Origin: Methanosarcinaceae archaeon
GTDB lineage: Archaea > Halobacteriota > Methanosarcinia > Methanosarcinales > Methanosarcinaceae
Length of the DNA stretch: 14,350 bases
Assembly (NCBI GenBank): GCA_030609665.1
Contig: JAUWBW010000017.1
Span: 1 to 14,350 of the forward strand
Direction: 5' to 3'
Part shown: one piece after another, positions 14,031 to 14,350 of the stretch
Position numbering within the stretch: position 1 is the stretch's first letter
Layout: each line of letters starts with the position of its first letter
Made by a program: the position numbers and the translations under genes
The notes under the pieces: generated by a model
What the model saw: the letters and a program-made list of their open reading frames with translations, nothing else
Told to the model about the DNA's origin: nothing
The model's database searches: none

Positions 14031-14350
14031 TTTGTGCCTCTATAAAATCCCTCATTTCGTGTACTGAATCATATTTGCTTTCATCGACAATAGTGAATTT
14101 ATCAATCCCGATGTTCATCAGTATGTCTGCACCCATTGGATCATTATGCATTGTACATAAAATATCTTGAAGTTCTTTTTTTATTTCATGGTTTGAGTCG
14201 GGATGAACCACAACAGGCGGTATTCCATATGGTTGTGATTTTGCAATAACCTTTGTTTTTGAGGTATATTCAGGATTTTTGCTGTTTGCATAATCCCATA
14301 TCAAACTATCAACCGCCGCGCCATCTACGAGCCCTTTAGCCACTGCTTCA
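14014..14350 (-). CDS. PhnD-like phosphate/phosphonate-type substrate-binding protein, C-terminal part
   Basis: The minus-strand frame is open to the window edge, so only about the last 111 residues are present. They include AVAKGLVDGAAVDSLIWDY, KVIAKSQPYGIPPVVVHPD and an end reading LMNIGIDKFTIVDESKYDSVHEMRDFIE. This is the second-lobe signature of the PhnD / phosphate-phosphonate periplasmic-binding family: the AVA-G-VDGAAVDS substrate-site helix, S-x3-IPP hinge strand, and IDKF near the end. Family members bind phosphonates, phosphite or other anions for ABC transporters, or feed a sensor kinase. Its stop overlaps the kinase start (14014-14030), so the two were one operon. No permease or ATPase gene is visible on this side, which favours a sensory partnership, but the upstream gene content is unseen. 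Confidence 0.8.
   Translation of the reverse strand, partial: EAVAKGLVDGAAVDSLIWDYANSKNPEYTSKTKVIAKSQPYGIPPVVVHPDSNHEIKKELQDILCTMHNDPMGADILMNIGIDKFTIVDESKYDSVHEMRDFIEAQNAAKK

Overview
The window looks like a chromosomal segment of a euryarchaeon, most likely a methanogen or anaerobic methanotroph of the Methanosarcinales type. The evidence is archaeal TFS, PCNA and PriL in a row, an archaeal-type alanyl-tRNA synthetase, an F430/cobamide-type a,c-diamide synthase, a GvpD/KaiC-like ATPase, archaeal TATA boxes with GGAG/GGTGAT ribosome-binding sites, and a probable archaeosortase. The placement below phylum is inference.

Layout. (1) 1-159 (-) is the N-terminus of a membrane protein resembling archaeosortase A, divergent from a Nudix hydrolase (227-643). 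The Nudix gene overlaps the transcript-cleavage factor gene tfs (621-935). (2) A 228-bp gap holds two copies of a ~61-bp repeat ending in AT-rich palindromes. It leads into pcn (PCNA) and priL, which are 4 bp apart and form a replication pair. (3) A repeat-rich, apparently non-coding gap (2989-3269) separates priL from the convergent cfbB/cbiA-type gene (3270-4595, -). (4) cfbB diverges from moaA (4798-5721). The gap carries TGTGTA half-sites and a TGTGTACACA palindrome over the probable moaA transcription start. An unlisted 49-codon gene follows moaA. (5) A 112-bp MITE-like element with inverted ends and an 8-bp direct flanking repeat lies between the 49-codon gene and surE (6044-6832, -). 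(6) surE diverges from a small winged-helix gene (7012-7317), and the gap is full of dyads. (7) A palindromic dispersed repeat, a 77-aa OB-fold-like gene (-) and a palindrome-rich leader precede alaS (8033-10813). alaS is followed by a tandem KaiC/GvpD-like ATPase with a degenerate second domain (10840-12180). (8) A sensor histidine kinase (-) ends the window behind a PhnD-like binding protein. The kinase frame is broken by an in-frame TGA 58 codons after its natural start, which removes its first membrane segment.

The genes are mainly housekeeping: replication, transcription fidelity, translation, tetrapyrrole and molybdopterin cofactors. The unusual content is in the intergenic regions (a MITE-like element, related repeat fragments, operator-like arrays) and in the damaged sensory module at the right end. 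I found no CRISPR array, rRNA, tRNA or complete autonomous mobile element, and no clear new multi-gene system.
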